A DNA stretch of 64,000 nt from Geodermatophilus marinus (GTDB taxonomy: Bacteria; Actinomycetota; Actinomycetes; Mycobacteriales; Geodermatophilaceae), in assembly GCF_003428645.1 (NCBI RefSeq), contig NZ_QVQH01000019.1, positions 1-64,000 on the forward strand, given 5' to 3'. Each line of letters starts with the position of its first letter. The stretch's first letter is position 1. Position numbers and translations under genes: made by a program. This document shows, piece by piece, positions 55,177 through 64,000 of this stretch. The notes below the pieces were generated by a model. That model saw only the letters and a list, made by a program, of their open reading frames with translations, was not told the DNA's origin and did not search any database.

Positions 55177-56552
55177 GGGGCCTGCCCGCCGAGCAGGGTG
55201 CGGGCCTCCCCCGCCGTGATCACGCTGCCGGTGACCAGCACGCCCGAGCCGCCGAGGGCGTCGTCCGGGCCGGCCTCGGCCAGCTCGATCGCCTCGGTGA
55301 GCGCGTCGGGCAGCCGCGGGGTGACGCTGACCCGGTCGGCGCCGAAGACGTCGACGGCCAGCGCCCCGAGCTCGTCGGCGGGCATCGCCCGCGGCGAGCT
55401 GTTCCGGGTGACGACGAGCTCGGCGCAGAGGTCCTCGAGCTCGCCCAGCATGCCGCCGACGTCCTTGCCCCGGACCACGCCGACGACCCCGATCAGCCGG
55501 GTGAAGTCGAAGGACTCCCGGATCGCGTCGACGGTGGCGGCCATGCCGGCCGGGTTGTGCGCGGCGTCGACCAGCACGGTCGGGCTGGTGCGCACCCGCT
55601 CGAGCCGGCCGGGCGAGCGCACGGCGGCGAACGCGGCCCGCACCGTGCCGGGGTCGATCGGGCCGGTCGTCGACCCGGCGCCGAGGAACGCCTCGACGGC
55701 GGCCAGGGCGGTGGCCGCGTTCTGCGCCTGGTGGGCGCCGAACAGCGGCAGGAAGACGTCCTCGTACTCCCCGCCGAGGCCCTGCAGGCGCAGCTGCTGG
55801 CCGCCGACGGCGACCCGGCGCTCCAGCACGCCGAACTCGGTGCCCTCCCGGGCGACGACCGCCTCGACCTCCACCGCGCGGCGGACCAGGGTGTCGAGCG
55901 CGGCCGGCTGCTGGCGGGCGAGGACGGCGACCGCGTCGGCCTTGATGATCCCGGCCTTCTCGCCGGCGATCGTGCCGACGTCCGGCCCCAGGTACTCCGC
56001 GTGGTCCAGCGCCACCGGGGTGACGACGGCGACCCGCCCGTCGGCGACGTTGGTGGCGTCCCAGGTGCCGCCCATGCCGACCTCGACGACCGCGACGTCG
56101 ACCGGCGCCTCGGCGAAGGTGGCGAAGGCCAGGCCGACCATGACCTCGAAGAAGCTCATCGGGTGCTCGCCGGCGGCGTCGACCATCGCCACGTAGGGGG
56201 CGATGTCGTCGTAGGTCTCGACGAAGCGCTCGGCGCCGACCGGCTCCCCGTCGAGCACGACCCGCTCCCGCACCGACTGCAGGTGGGGGCTGGTGAACCG
56301 GCCCACCCGCAGGCCGAAGCCGCGCAGCAGCTCGTCGACCATGCGGGCGGTCGTCGTCTTCCCGTTCGTGCCGGCGACGTGCACGACCGGCATCGCGCGG
56401 TGCGGCGAGCCGAGCAGGTCGACCAGCGCGGAGATCCGGGTCAGCGAGGGTTCCAGGCGGCTCTCGGGCCAGCGGGCGAGCAGCTCCGCCTCGACGCGGG
56501 CCAGCTCGGCGTCCCCGCCGTCCACCCGCCCGGTCCCCAACCCTGCGCTCAT
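55173..56552 (-). CDS. folC: Folylpolyglutamate/dihydrofolate synthase
   Basis: Adds glutamates to folates, and in bacteria usually also makes dihydrofolate. The 459-residue Mur-ligase-type enzyme has [46 protein letters not shown] and [16 protein letters not shown]. The ATG at 56550-56552 has GAGCAGG upstream. The reading frame stays open antisense through valS, but that extension has no coding character. Divergent from valS with 42 bases between starts. Confidence 0.94.
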   Translation of the reverse strand: MSAGLGTGRVDGGDAELARVEAELLARWPESRLEPSLTRISALVDLLGSPHRAMPVVHVAGTNGKTTTARMVDELLRGFGLRVGRFTSPHLQSVRERVVLDGEPVGAERFVETYDDIAPYVAMVDAAGEHPMSFFEVMVGLAFATFAEAPVDVAVVEVGMGGTWDATNVADGRVAVVTPVALDHAEYLGPDVGTIAGEKAGIIKADAVAVLARQQPAALDTLVRRAVEVEAVVAREGTEFGVLERRVAVGGQQLRLQGLGGEYEDVFLPLFGAHQAQNAATALAAVEAFLGAGSTTGPIDPGTVRAAFAAVRSPGRLERVRTSPTVLVDAAHNPAGMAATVDAIRESFDFTRLIGVVGVVRGKDVGGMLGELEDLCAELVVTRNSSPRAMPADELGALAVDVFGADRVSVTPRLPDALTEAIELAEAGPDDALGGSGVLVTGSVITAGEARTLLGGQAP

Positions 56553-56594
56553 CCTGCTCAGGATGCCAGCCGCCGGGTTCCTAGGATGAGGGGC

Positions 56595-59180
56595 ATGACC
56601 ACCGACATCCAGATCCCGGAGACCACCGTCCCCGGAGCGGGCGCCGGTGTACCCGACAAGCCCTCGCTCGACGGCCTCGAGGAGAGGTGGGTGGCGCGCT
56701 GGGCCGACACCGACACCTACGCCTTCGACCGCCCGGCCGCCCTGGCCGCGCCGCGCGAGCAGGTCTACTCGATCGACACCCCGCCGCCGACCGCCAGCGG
56801 GTCGCTGCACGTGGGCCACGTGTTCAGCTACACGCACACCGACATCGTCGCCCGCTACCAGCGCATGCGGGGCAAGCACGTCTTCTACCCGATGGGCTGG
56901 GACGACAACGGCCTGCCCACCGAGCGCCGGGTGCAGAACTACTACGGCGTGCGCTGCGACCCCTCGCTGCACTACGACCCGTCGTTCGAGCCGCCGGCCA
57001 AGCCGGACAAGGACCAGCAGCCGGTCTCCCGGCAGAACTTCGTCGAGCTCTGCGAGAAGCTGACCGAGGACGACGAGCGCGCCTTCGAGCAGCTGTGGCG
57101 CCGGGTCGGCCTGTCGGTGGACTGGTCGAACGTCTACCGGACGATCTCGGCGTCCTCCCGCGCCACGGCGCAGAAGATGTTCCTGCACAACCTGGCCCGC
57201 GGCGAGGCCTACGCGCAGGAGGCCCCGACCCTCTGGGACGTCAGCTTCCGGACGGCGGTCGCCCAGGCCGAGCTCGAGGACCGCGAGCGCCCCGGCGCCT
57301 ACCACCGGATCTCCTTCGCCGGCCCGTCCGGCCCGGTGTTCATCGAGACCACCCGCCCCGAGCTGCTGCCCGCCTGCGTCGCGCTGGTCGCCCACCCCGA
57401 CGACGAGCGCTACCGGCCGCTGTTCGGGCAGACGGTCCGGACGCCGGTCTTCGGGGTGGAGGTGCCCGTGGTGGCGCACCGCCTCGCCGAGCCGGACAAG
57501 GGCTCGGGCATCGCGATGATCTGCACCTTCGGCGACCTCAACGACGTCACCTGGTGGCGGGAGCTGCAGCTGCCGACCCGCGCGGTCGTGGGCCGGGACG
57601 GCCGGATGGTCGCCGACGCCCCGGCCGGGGTGCCCGCGGAGCCGTACGCGGAGCTGGCCGGCAGGACCGTGTTCAGCGCCCAGCAGCGCATGGTCGAGCT
57701 GCTGCGCGGGTCCGGCGACCTGCACGGCGAGCCGACGGCGATCACCCACCCGGTCAAGTTCTACGAGAAGGGCGACCGGCCGCTGGAGATCGTGACGACC
57801 CGCCAGTGGTACATCCGCAACGGCGGGCGCTCGTCCGAGCTGCGGGAGGCGCTGGTCGCCCGGGGCCGGGAGATCCAGTGGGTGCCCGAGCACATGCGCT
57901 ACCGCTACGAGAACTGGGTCGAGGGCCTCAACGGCGACTGGCTGATCAGCCGGCAGCGGTTCTTCGGCGTCCCGTTCCCGGTCTGGTACCGGCTGGACGA
58001 CGCGGGCGAGCCGATCCACGACGACCCGATCGTGGCGGCCGAGGAGACGCTGCCGGTCGACCCGTCCTCCGACGTCCCGCCGGGGTTCAGCGAGGAGCAG
58101 CGCGGCGAGCCGGGCGGGTTCGTCGGCGACCCCGACGTCATGGACACGTGGGCGACGTCGTCCCTCTCGCCGCAGGTCGCCTCGGGCTGGGAGACCGACC
58201 CGGAGCTGTTCGCGCACGTCTTCCCGATGGACCTGCGCCCCCAGGCGCACGACATCATCCGGACCTGGCTGTTCTCCACCGTGGTGCGCTCGCACTACGA
58301 GCACGGGACGGTGCCGTGGTCGCACGCGGCGATCTCCGGGTTCGTGGTCGACCCCGACCGCAAGAAGATGTCGAAGTCCAAGGGCAACGTGGTCACCCCG
58401 ATCGACGTGCTGGAGCGCTACGGCACCGACGCGGTGCGCTGGCGGGCCGCCGGTGCCCGGCCGGGGGCGGACTCGCCGTTCGACGAGGCGCAGATGAAGG
58501 TCGGCCGCCGGCTGGCCATCAAGATCCTCAACGTCGGCAAGTTCGTGCTGGGCCTGGGGGCGTCCGCCGGCCTGTCCGCCTCGGCCGCGACCGAGCCGGT
58601 CGACCGCAGCATGCTGGCCGGGCTGGCCGCGGTCGTGGACGAGGCGACCGCGGCGATGGACGCCTACAACTACACCCGCGCACTCGAGGTCACCGAGGCG
58701 TTCTTCTGGTCGTTCTGCGACGACTACGTGGAGCTGGTGAAGTCCCGCGCCTACGGGTCCGGGCCCGCCGCCGAGTCGGCCCGGGCGGCGCTGGCGACCG
58801 CGCTGTCGGTGCAGCTGCGGCTGTTCGCCCCGGTGCTGCCGTTCGTCACCGAGGAGGTCTGGTCGTGGTGGCAGCCCGGCTCGGTGCACCGGGCGCTCTG
58901 GCCGACGGCGAGCGAGCTGCCGACCGGCGGCGACCCGGCGCTGGTCGGGGTGGTCGCCACGGCGCTGGCCGGGGTGCGCAAGGCCAAGTCCGACGCCAAG
59001 CAGTCGATGCGGGCCGACGTCGCCTCGGCGACCGTGACCGCGCCGGCGGTGCAGGTGCCCCTGGTGGAGGCCGCGCGCGGTGACCTGGCCGAGGCCGGCC
59101 GGATCGCCGAGCTGACCGTCGTCGCCGGCGAGGGCCCGCTCGCCGTGGACGTCGTCCTGGCCGCCCCGACGGAGGCCTGA
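56595..59180 (+). CDS. valS: Valyl-tRNA synthetase
   Basis: Class I synthetase of 861 residues. The HIGH motif appears as [16 protein letters not shown] and the KMSKS motif as [13 protein letters not shown]. The editing domain lies between them and [18 protein letters not shown] is a family block. The ATG at 56595 is preceded by GAGGGG; an ATG 9 bases earlier is in the same frame. Short C-terminus without an extended coiled-coil. Ends before a strong hairpin. Confidence 0.95.
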   Translation: MTTDIQIPETTVPGAGAGVPDKPSLDGLEERWVARWADTDTYAFDRPAALAAPREQVYSIDTPPPTASGSLHVGHVFSYTHTDIVARYQRMRGKHVFYPMGWDDNGLPTERRVQNYYGVRCDPSLHYDPSFEPPAKPDKDQQPVSRQNFVELCEKLTEDDERAFEQLWRRVGLSVDWSNVYRTISASSRATAQKMFLHNLARGEAYAQEAPTLWDVSFRTAVAQAELEDRERPGAYHRISFAGPSGPVFIETTRPELLPACVALVAHPDDERYRPLFGQTVRTPVFGVEVPVVAHRLAEPDKGSGIAMICTFGDLNDVTWWRELQLPTRAVVGRDGRMVADAPAGVPAEPYAELAGRTVFSAQQRMVELLRGSGDLHGEPTAITHPVKFYEKGDRPLEIVTTRQWYIRNGGRSSELREALVARGREIQWVPEHMRYRYENWVEGLNGDWLISRQRFFGVPFPVWYRLDDAGEPIHDDPIVAAEETLPVDPSSDVPPGFSEEQRGEPGGFVGDPDVMDTWATSSLSPQVASGWETDPELFAHVFPMDLRPQAHDIIRTWLFSTVVRSHYEHGTVPWSHAAISGFVVDPDRKKMSKSKGNVVTPIDVLERYGTDAVRWRAAGARPGADSPFDEAQMKVGRRLAIKILNVGKFVLGLGASAGLSASAATEPVDRSMLAGLAAVVDEATAAMDAYNYTRALEVTEAFFWSFCDDYVELVKSRAYGSGPAAESARAALATALSVQLRLFAPVLPFVTEEVWSWWQPGSVHRALWPTASELPTGGDPALVGVVATALAGVRKAKSDAKQSMRADVASATVTAPAVQVPLVEAARGDLAEAGRIAELTVVAGEGPLAVDVVLAAPTEA

Positions 59181-59244
59181 CCGCCGGGTCTCGGCGGGCG
59201 CCGCCCGCCACCCGCCGCCCGCCGCCCGCCGCCCGCCTTGGGAT

Positions 59245-59299
59245 CGTCGTCCCCCTGCCGGACATCTCGTCGCACCGGGTGTCCGGCAGGGGGACGACG
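59245..59299 (+). terminator. Terminator hairpin after valS
   Basis: The 20-base arm 59245-59264 (CGTCGTCCCCCTGCCGGACA) is the exact reverse complement of 59280-59299, with a 15-base loop. It lies 64 bases after the valS stop, beyond a CCGCCCG simple repeat at about 59202-59236. Confidence 0.8.
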
Positions 59300-59367
59300 T
59301 CGCGGTCGCCGTCCACAGATCTGTCCGCAGCGGACCGGGCGGACCGTCCGCCGACGAGGCTGCGCGG

Positions 59368-60278
59368 GTGCACGACATCGCCGCGCTGCTCGGCCCCGCC
59401 CGGACGGCCTCCCTCGCCGCCCTGTCGGCCGAGGTCAGCCCCCGCACCCTGACCCGGTGGCTCGGCGCCGGCCGGCTGGTGCGGCTGCACCCCGGCTGGG
59501 TGACGCTGCCCGAGTGCGTCGACGACTGGTCCGTCCGGCGCATGCGGCGACCGGCTACGCGGGCGGGCCACTGAGCCACCTCAGCGCGCTCGCCGTCCAC
59601 GGGCTGGCGCACGAGGCGACCCGGCTGCACGTCACGGTGCGGGAGACCGACCGGCTGCGCTCGTCCCGGCTGCTGCGCGTCCACCGGACCTCCCGTCCCC
59701 CGGTGCTCGCCGGAGCGCGCGGTCTGCCCACGACGACGGTCCCCCGCGCGCTGGTGGAGACGTGGGGCGACGCCCACCGGACGGGGGCCGTGCGCGGATA
59801 CGCCGACGTGGCCGGGAACGCGGTCCTCCAGGCGGTCCGGGAGCGGCTGGTGACCGCGGACGAGGTGGCCGCCGAGCTCGCCGCCCTCCCCCGCCTGCCC
59901 GGTCGCGCCGCACTGCGCGACCTGGTCTCCCTCGTGCGCGGCGGCGCGCGCAGCTGGCTGGAGGTCTCGGCCGCCAGGGGCCTCCTCGACGTCCCCGGGC
60001 TGCCGCCGTGCACCAAGCAGTTCCGCGTGCTGCTCCCGGACGGGCCGGTCCTGCTCGACGCGGCCTGGCCCGAGGTGCGGCTGGCCGTCGAACTGGACGG
60101 GGCGGCGTTCCACGCCGGCCCGCGGGAGCGCGAACGGGACCTGCGGCGGGACGCCGCCCTGGCCGCGCTGGGCTGGCTGACGCTGCGGTTCAGCTACCTC
60201 CGGGCGACCGGGGACGCCGACGCCTGCCGGGCGCAGATCGCCGCCGTCTACCGCGCCCGGCTGATCGGTGTCCCGTGA
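59368..60278 (+). pseudogene. AbiEi-like/DUF559 domain protein, frameshifted
   Basis: The N-terminal part (59368-59574) reads HDIAALLGPARTASLAALSAEV with the usual regulator-like TLTRWLGAGRLVRLHPGWVTLP, then runs off-frame and stops. From about 59540 another frame continues the expected protein: HAATGYAGGPLSHLSALAVHGL, then a C-terminal DUF559 nuclease-like domain (LDAAWPEVRLAVELDGAAFH, RERERDLRRDAALAALGW) to 60278. A single missing base near 59535-59550 would restore about 303 residues. Such proteins are common and variable in actinobacteria; function uncertain. Confidence 0.75.
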
Positions 60279-60347
60279 CCGGACACGACCCGGCCGCCGA
60301 TGTCCGGCCGGCGGACGACGATTCCTCGGCGGCTGGCGGAGCGCTGA

Positions 60348-60390
60348 ACGCGAGAGGCCCGGGACCTCGCCGGTCCCGGGCCTCTCGCGT
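60348..60390. terminator. Terminator hairpin between DUF559 gene and clpX
   Basis: ACGCGAGAGGCCCGGGACC (60348-60366) pairs perfectly with 60372-60390 around the loop TCGCC. Lies 18 bases after the clpX stop, serving convergent genes. Confidence 0.85.
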
Positions 60391-60407
60391 GCAGTGCTGG
60401 GGTCGTT

Positions 60408-61679
60408 TCAGGCGCTCTTCTCGCGGGGGGCACGGGATGGCTTGCGGGGCACGATGGTCGGGTTGACGTGCTCCAGCACGACCTCCTTGGTGATCACCAC
60501 GGAGGCGACGTCGTCCCGGCTGGGGACGTCGTACATCACCGACTGCAGCACCTCCTCCATGATCGCGCGCAGGCCGCGGGCGCCGGTGCCGCGGAGGATC
60601 GCCTGATCCGCGATCGCCTCGAGGGCGTCGTCGCTGAACTCCAGCTCCACCCCGTCGAGCTCGAACAGCCGCCGGTACTGCCGCACCAGGGCGTTCTTCG
60701 GCTCGGTGAGGATGTTGATCAGCGCCTCGCGGTCCAGCTTCTGCACGCTGGTGATCACCGGGAGCCGGCCGATGAACTCGGGGATCATGCCGAACTTCAG
60801 CAGGTCCTCGGGCATGACCTCGGCGAAGGCGTTGGCCTCCTCGATCTCGGCCTTGCTGCGGACCTCGGCGCCGAAGCCGATGCCCTGCTTGCCGATGCGC
60901 TGCTCGATGACCTTCTCCAGGCCGGCGAACGCGCCACCCACGATGAACAGGACGTTCGTCGTGTCGATCTGGATGAACTCCTGGTGCGGGTGCTTGCGGC
61001 CGCCCTGCGGGGGCACCGACGCCGTCGTCCCCTCGAGGATCTTCAGCAGCGCCTGCTGCACGCCTTCGCCGGAGACGTCGCGGGTGATCGACGGGTTCTC
61101 GCTCTTGCGGGCGATCTTGTCGACCTCGTCGATGTAGATGATGCCGGTCTCGGCCCGCTTGACGTCGTAGTCGGCGGCCTGGATCAGCTTGAGCAGGATG
61201 TTCTCGACGTCCTCACCGACGTAGCCGGCCTCGGTCAGCGCCGTGGCGTCGGCGATGGCGAAGGGGACGTTGAGCATCCGGGCCAGGGTCTGCGCCAGGT
61301 GGGTCTTGCCGCACCCGGTGGGGCCCATCAGCAGGATGTTGGACTTGGCCAGCTCGACCGAGTCGTCGCGGTTGCCGGCGTTGCCGGCCTGCACCCGCTT
61401 GTAGTGGTTGTACACCGCGACGGAGAGCGTGCGCTTGGCCTTCTCCTGGCCGATGACGTACTGCTCGAGGAAGTCGTGGATCTCCTTGGGCTTCGGCAGC
61501 TCGTCGAACTTGAGGTCCGACGACTCCGAGAGCTCCTCCTCGATGATCTCGTTGCAGAGGTCGATGCACTCGTCGCAGATGTAGACCCCGGGGCCCGCGA
61601 TGAGCTTCTTGACCTGCTTCTGGCTCTTCCCGCAGAACGAGCACTTGAGCAGGTCACCGCTCTCACCGATTCGTGCCAC
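60408..61679 (-). CDS. clpX: ATP-dependent Clp protease ATP-binding subunit ClpX
   Basis: AAA+ unfoldase of 423 residues that feeds the ClpP1P2 peptidase. It has an N-terminal C4 zinc domain ([19 protein letters not shown]), Walker [18 protein letters not shown], Walker [12 protein letters not shown], sensor FIGRLPVI and the ClpP-binding IGF-type loop region ([13 protein letters not shown]). GTG start with GGAGG upstream. Separated from clpP2 by 278 bases, so it probably also has its own promoter. Confidence 0.96.
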   Translation of the reverse strand: MARIGESGDLLKCSFCGKSQKQVKKLIAGPGVYICDECIDLCNEIIEEELSESSDLKFDELPKPKEIHDFLEQYVIGQEKAKRTLSVAVYNHYKRVQAGNAGNRDDSVELAKSNILLMGPTGCGKTHLAQTLARMLNVPFAIADATALTEAGYVGEDVENILLKLIQAADYDVKRAETGIIYIDEVDKIARKSENPSITRDVSGEGVQQALLKILEGTTASVPPQGGRKHPHQEFIQIDTTNVLFIVGGAFAGLEKVIEQRIGKQGIGFGAEVRSKAEIEEANAFAEVMPEDLLKFGMIPEFIGRLPVITSVQKLDREALINILTEPKNALVRQYRRLFELDGVELEFSDDALEAIADQAILRGTGARGLRAIMEEVLQSVMYDVPSRDDVASVVITKEVVLEHVNPTIVPRKPSRAPREKSA

Positions 61680-61957
61680 CTGCTGACCTCCACCTCGGGG
61701 GAACCAGGCGCCGGGAACCGGTGCCTGCGTGTGAACTCTGCCGATGTCGCGTCTGTCGGCCCCGCCTGGTCATCTCACTCCGCGAGGCTCTCGCCCCGGC
61801 TCGGTCGGCCGGGGGTCGGGCGCTCGCCGACGGTACCTGCCGTGACCTGCCCGCCGGGGCGATGACTCGCCCGGTGTGCGGTCCCGACCACATCCGTCCC
61901 GTCCCTCCCGACGGTACGGGTCGGAGGCGCGACACGCGCGCCCCCGGCCCGGATCCG
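61680..61957. other. Intergenic region between clpP2 and clpX
   Basis: No gene seen. An imperfect inverted repeat AGGCGCCGG-GAA-CCGGTGCCT lies at about 61707-61727 and could be a site regulating clpX. No confident promoter was identified. Confidence 0.4.
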
Positions 61958-62584
61958 TCAGGACGGGAGGGCGTTCAGCTTCCGGCTCTGGATCACCTGG
62001 TCGACCAGGCCGTACTCCTTGGCCTCCTCCGCGGTAAGGATCTTGTCACGGTCGATGTCGGTGCGGACCTGCTCGATGGACCGCCCGCTGTGCCGGGCCA
62101 GGATCTCCTCCATCTGGGTCCGCACCCGCTGGATCTCCGCGGCGTGGATCTCCAGGTCGGACACCTGCCCGCCGGCCTCACCGGAGGGCTGGTGGATGAG
62201 CACCCGGGAGTAGGGCAGCGCCAGCCGCTTGCCGGGGGTGCCGGCGGCGAGCAGGACGGCGGCGGCCGAGGCGGCCTGGCCCATGCACACGGTCTGGATG
62301 TCGGGCCGGACGAACATCATCGTGTCGTAGATGGCCATCAGCGAGGTGAAGGAGCCACCGGGCGAGTTGATGTAGATGGTGATGTCGCGGTCCGGGTCGG
62401 CCGACTCGAGCGTGATGAGCTGGGCCATCACGTCGTTGGCCGACGCGTCGTCGATCTGCACCCCGAGGAAGATGATGCGCTCCTCGAAGAGCTTGTTGTA
62501 CGGGTTGGACTCCTTCATGCCGTAGCTCGTGCGCTCCACGAAGGAGGGCAGGATGTAGCGGCTGGAGGGCATCTGGAAGCTCAT
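61958..62584 (-). CDS. clpP2: ClpP peptidase subunit (ClpP2)
   Basis: Serine peptidase of 208 residues. Catalytic Ser in [13 protein letters not shown], His in RVLIHQPSG and Asp in [14 protein letters not shown] region. It starts with a 15-20 residue extension ([20 protein letters not shown]) typical of actinobacterial ClpP2. Assembles with ClpP1 as a mixed double ring. ATG start, 20 bases after clpP1. Confidence 0.95.
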   Translation of the reverse strand: MSFQMPSSRYILPSFVERTSYGMKESNPYNKLFEERIIFLGVQIDDASANDVMAQLITLESADPDRDITIYINSPGGSFTSLMAIYDTMMFVRPDIQTVCMGQAASAAAVLLAAGTPGKRLALPYSRVLIHQPSGEAGGQVSDLEIHAAEIQRVRTQMEEILARHSGRSIEQVRTDIDRDKILTAEEAKEYGLVDQVIQSRKLNALPS

Positions 62585-62604
62585 GGTCGGTCTCCTCCGA
62601 GCCG

Positions 62605-63240
62605 TCAGTTGTCGGTGACCGGGTTGGACTGGTCGGTCATGGTGGCGCGGGTGACCACGTGGTCGACGAAGCCGTACTCGAGGGCCTCCTGCGCGGTGAA
62701 CCAGCGGTCGCGGTCGGAGTCGCGTTCGATCTGCTCGATGGGCTGCCCGGTGTGGAAGGACTGCAGCTCGTTGAGCTCGCGCTTGGTCCGCCGGAACAGG
62801 TCGGCCTGGATGGCGATGTCGGCCGCGGTGCCGCCGACGCCGGCCGAGGGCTGGTGCATCATGATCCGCGCGTGCGGCAGGGCGTAGCGCTTGCCCTTGG
62901 TGCCGGCGGTGAGCAGGAACTGGCCCATGGAGGCGGCCAGACCCATGCCGTAGGTGGCCACGTCGCAGTCGATGAACTGCATCGTGTCGTAGATGGCCAT
63001 GCCGGCGCTGACCGAGCCGCCGGGCGAGTTGATGTACAGGTGGATGTCCTGCTTCGGGTCCTCGGCCGACAGCAGCAGCATCTGGGCGGCCAGCTGGTTG
63101 GCGATGGTGTCGTCGACCTGGGTGCCGAGGAAGATGATGCGCTCGCGCAGCAGGCGCTCGTAGACCGAGTCGTTGAGGTTCATCCCCCCGGCGGCGCCGC
63201 GCAGCAGGGGCGCGCTCGCCGGGTTCGGGTTGGTGCTCAC
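62605..63240 (-). CDS. clpP1: ClpP peptidase subunit (ClpP1)
   Basis: Serine peptidase of 211 residues. Catalytic Ser in [13 protein letters not shown], His in [13 protein letters not shown] and Asp in [14 protein letters not shown]. The GTG at 63238-63240 has GGAGG upstream; a Met at codon 20 ([11 protein letters not shown]) marks the processed core and is a second possible start. First gene of clpP1-clpP2. Confidence 0.94.
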   Translation of the reverse strand: MSTNPNPASAPLLRGAAGGMNLNDSVYERLLRERIIFLGTQVDDTIANQLAAQMLLLSAEDPKQDIHLYINSPGGSVSAGMAIYDTMQFIDCDVATYGMGLAASMGQFLLTAGTKGKRYALPHARIMMHQPSAGVGGTAADIAIQADLFRRTKRELNELQSFHTGQPIEQIERDSDRDRWFTAQEALEYGFVDHVVTRATMTDQSNPVTDN

Positions 63241-63358
63241 GGGTGTGGTGACCTCCGTAGGACTGTGGGGCCGGTCGGTCTCGTCGGGTCTGGGGTGGTG
63301 CGGACCGGGGGCGCTCTCCGCCGGTCGCGGTAGCCGGTGCCCGCCGAGGTCTGCGTCG

Positions 63359-63416
63359 ACCCTAACGCGCACCGCGGGGGCGGCAGTCCCGGTGCGGGCG
63401 GTGTTCGCCGTGGGCG
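63359..63416 (-). promoter_or_regulatory. clpP1 promoter with ClgR-like box
   Basis: On the minus strand, TAGGGT (63359-63364) is a good actinobacterial -10 box with a weak -35. Upstream, GTTCGC-CGTGG-GCG (63403-63416, plus strand) matches the CGC-N5-GCG pattern bound by ClgR, the known activator of clp genes. The box would be centred near -57, suitable for an activator. Inference from motif and position. Confidence 0.5.
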
Positions 63417-63482
63417 CAGCCCGAGCCCGGGACGACGGACGCCGCCCACCCCCGGGAACGGGGGCGGGCGGCGTCCGGGCGT

Positions 63483-63543
63483 TCGGCCCCGTCCAGAGGC
63501 TCACCCCGGAGCTCGCTCGGGGTGGGGAGGACGGGGTCCTCGC
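63483..63543. repeat. Single-copy dispersed intergenic element, probable tig terminator
   Basis: Starts CGGCCCCGTCCAGAGGCTC and ends GGGGTGGGGAGGACGGGGTCC, the same borders as the array at 3982-4240, but holds only one core (CCCCGGAGCTCGCTCGGGG), which is itself a hairpin. The outer GGCCCCGTCC pairs with GGACGGGGTCC. It lies directly after the tig stop codon. Confidence 0.8.
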
Positions 63544-64000
63544 TCAGCCCTTGGTGACGTCCTCGGTGTCCTCGGTGGCGCCCTCGGCGGCCTCGACGGC
63601 GACGGCGTCGACGACCTCGGCCTCGGGGCCCTCGTCGGCGGCGTCGTCCGCAACGGCGTCGTCCGCAACGGCCTCGTCCGCAGCGGCGTCGTCCTCGGCG
63701 GCCGGCGCCGCCGGGGCCTGCGCGGTCTTCGGCCGGAGGGCCTCGAGGTCGACGGGGTTGCCCGACGCGTCGGTGATCGTCGTCTGCTCCAGCAGCTGGG
63801 CCAGCGTCTTGGTGCGGCGGACGTCGGCGACGAACTCGGCGATGTTGCCGCCCTGCTGCAGCTGCTGCGCGTACTGCTCCGGGCTCATCCGGTTGCGCTG
63901 CGCCTGGGCGACGACCTGCGCGGAGAGGTCGTCATTGTCGACGGTGACCTCGCGGGCGTCGGCGATCGCGTCCAGGACGAACTGGGTCTTGACCGCCTCC
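63544..64000 (-). CDS. tig: Trigger factor, C-terminal part (cut by window edge)
   Basis: The last 151 codons of the ribosome-bound chaperone; the gene continues past the right edge. The C-terminal helical domain is visible (AVKTQFVLDAIADAREVTV, MSPEQYAQQLQQGGNIAEFV, VRRTKTLAQLLEQTTITD). It is followed by an Ala/Asp/Glu-rich tail with ADDAVADDAADE repeats, common in actinobacteria. The position ahead of clpP1-clpP2-clpX is the standard order. Confidence 0.93.
   Translation of the reverse strand, partial: EAVKTQFVLDAIADAREVTVDNDDLSAQVVAQAQRNRMSPEQYAQQLQQGGNIAEFVADVRRTKTLAQLLEQTTITDASGNPVDLEALRPKTAQAPAAPAAEDDAAADEAVADDAVADDAADEGPEAEVVDAVAVEAAEGATEDTEDVTKG

Larger units (their letters stand above)
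63241..63543. other. Intergenic region between tig and clpP1
   Basis: Holds the clpP1 promoter (63359-63416), a hairpin GACGCCGCCC/GGGCGGCGTC near 63432-63472, and the dispersed repeat at 63483-63543 after tig. No gene seen. Confidence 0.6.

Noticed and set aside
59202-59236. CCGCCCG simple repeat as a regulatory element
   Set aside because: Short low-complexity run between valS and its terminator; nothing further supports a function.
56553-60113. Giant minus-strand frame covering valS and folC
   Set aside because: Antisense to valS. High-GC DNA leaves stop-free shadow frames; only the folC part has a recognisable domain.

Overview
The window is very GC-rich, densely packed actinobacterial chromosome. 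Many starts are GTG, and neighbouring genes often overlap by 4 bases (GTGA or ATGA). Gene order (hrcA-dnaJ-rsmE, lepA/rpsT, holA-comEC-comEA, nadD-rsfS, rplU-rpmA-obg-proB, ndk, folC/valS, clpX-clpP2-clpP1-tig), an LprG-type lipoprotein with its MFS partner, and a mycothiol-dependent-type enzyme point to Actinomycetota. A selenocysteine locus whose tRNA has a CUA anticodon points more narrowly to Geodermatophilaceae such as Blastococcus or Geodermatophilus, where UAG-programmed selenocysteine is known. That placement is inference; there is no rRNA here.

Layout. 1-450: cut-off transposase, a hairpin and a 48-bp perfect palindrome. 450-3960: heat-shock operon hrcA-dnaJ-rsmE with a CIRCE operator, and a divergent VapB-like gene with an apparent CTG start. 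3980-4240: 43-bp tandem repeat. 4240-7630: ABC exporter with its two-component system. 7730-12600: SulP transporter, HemW, enoyl-CoA hydratase, oxidoreductase. 12625-16961: selenocysteine block selB-selA-selC with divergent selD. 16940-22590: methyltransferase, oxidoreductase, YbaK deacylase, HTH/Clp-N pair with twin operators, MFS pump and LprG-like lipoprotein. 22730-32720: LepA, S20, HolA, competence genes, DegV, phosphatase, RsfS, NadD. 32800-36450: VWA/MoxR pair and ProA. 36500-39690: zinc uptake operon znuA-znuC-znuB-zur with a Zur box. 39700-43920: MarR gene with operators, a frameshifted enzyme gene, acyl-CoA dehydrogenase, VapBC, PEP-mutase-family enzyme. 43940-47720: Def, ProB, Obg, L27, L21. 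47900-54240: RNase E/G and a radical SAM/DUF2344 pair. 54340-60280: Ndk, DUF4233, FolC, ValS, frameshifted DUF559 gene. 60400-64000: ClpX, ClpP2, ClpP1 and the end of trigger factor.

The most notable feature is the selenocysteine tRNA at 15832-15927. Its anticodon loop reads CTCTAAA, giving CUA, so it should decode UAG rather than UGA. selA, selB and selD are all present and intact. UAG also serves as an ordinary stop in at least four genes here, including selB itself, so UAG should have two meanings in this organism. No selenoprotein gene is visible in the window.

Other points of interest are a dispersed intergenic element found directly after three stop codons and expanded into tandem copies at one of them, unusually long perfect palindromes at transcription-unit ends, a comEC frame without a stop codon at its natural end, and two genes broken by single-base frameshifts.
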